A DNA stretch of 32,023 nucleotides from a virus. This document shows, in pieces, positions 31,781-32,023 of the stretch; the first letter of the stretch is position 1; every line of letters starts with the position of its first letter. The position numbers were made by a program, and so were the translations under genes. Location: positions 1-32,023 of the IMG/VR virus record IMGVR_UViG_3300034177_000015; one strand, given 5' to 3'. The notes beneath the pieces are model-generated. The model ran no database searches. It was not told the DNA's origin and worked only from the letters and a program-made list of their open reading frames with translations.

Positions 31781-32023
31781 ATGCTGCTGAAATTTGTGCT
31801 CGCGTTGGTTCTCCTGAGCTTTCCCTCTCTGGCCCAGGCCACGACCTACTATATCTCCCCCACTGGCTCTGATGCCGCGGCTGGCACTTCGACAGGTACC
31901 GCCTGGCAAACATGGAGCAAAGCATTGGGGGCCAGTTCTGCTTGCGGTGATACCATCCTTGTCATGGACGGCACCTTCACCACGGCGACACATGGCAATC
32001 CCTCGCTCACCAAGGTCTGCACG
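31781..32023 (+). CDS. Secreted probable beta-helix protein 3, Sec signal peptide, partial
   Basis: Open frame to the window end, 81 codons seen. The signal peptide is LLKFVLALVLLSFPSL with an A-Q-A site before TTYYISPTGSD. The mature start, YYISPTGSDAAAGTSTGTAW, then KAL..., GDTILVMDGTF, matches the opening of parallel beta-helix proteins of the pectate-lyase/DUF1565 type, which often bind or cut polysaccharide. GAGGT lies 7 bases before the ATG. The rest of the gene lies beyond the window. Confidence 0.65.
   Translation, partial: MLLKFVLALVLLSFPSLAQATTYYISPTGSDAAAGTSTGTAWQTWSKALGASSACGDTILVMDGTFTTATHGNPSLTKVCT

Noticed and set aside
1-32023. CRISPR array, rRNA or insertion sequence
   Set aside because: No regularly spaced repeats, no rRNA-like stretch and no transposase or terminal inverted repeats were seen on either strand.

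Overview
The window looks like part of a temperate tailed bacteriophage (or prophage) with a short-tail, P22/T7-like virion plan. The evidence is tightly packed genes with ATGA-type overlaps and a canonical order: large terminase, portal, scaffold, major capsid, connector proteins, internal/ejection proteins, tail fibre. An integrase gene is also present. Both ends of the window cut through genes, so the ends of the element are not seen. Almost every gene has a strong GGAGG-type ribosome site, which indicates a bacterial host. The host itself cannot be named from this sequence.

Left part (1-4721, minus strand): one long early operon. It starts from a TTGACA-type promoter beside a small ribbon-helix-helix regulator and runs through about a dozen very small proteins (two with a membrane helix, several with zinc-type cysteine pairs). 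It ends in a recombination pair, a RecB/Cas4-type Fe-S nuclease and a probable Rad52-like annealing protein. Several of these genes are recognisable only from their ribosome sites and stop/start overlaps.

Switch and integration (4722-5810): a second ribbon-helix-helix gene diverges from the first across a 140-base region rich in dyads and repeats, and a tyrosine recombinase lies downstream on the same strand. The recombinase is only a catalytic domain. Between the two is a 76-base stretch that begins like a tRNA-Arg and then decays, a plausible attachment-site remnant. A second minus operon (5818-7614) encodes a zinc-ribbon protein, a DUF1376-type replication initiator and two further proteins. 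Its promoter would give a leaderless mRNA, and it faces the late operon across a short divergent region.

Late operon (7706-32023, plus strand): DNA packaging (a hairpin/repeat region lies just upstream of terminase), portal, a glycosyltransferase, an FmdB-like zinc protein, a strong internal terminator, scaffold, capsid and a probable decoration protein. A four-gene glycan-type cassette follows (DUF115, GT-B glycosyltransferase, two methyltransferases). Then come connector proteins, a GNAT-like protein, ejection proteins with an inserted PAPS-reductase-like gene, and a tail fibre. The right end is the most unusual part: three successive genes whose products carry clear Sec signal peptides, the last opening into a probable beta-helix, with a NUMOD3/HNH endonuclease gene fitted between the first two. 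No lysis genes are recognised in the window.
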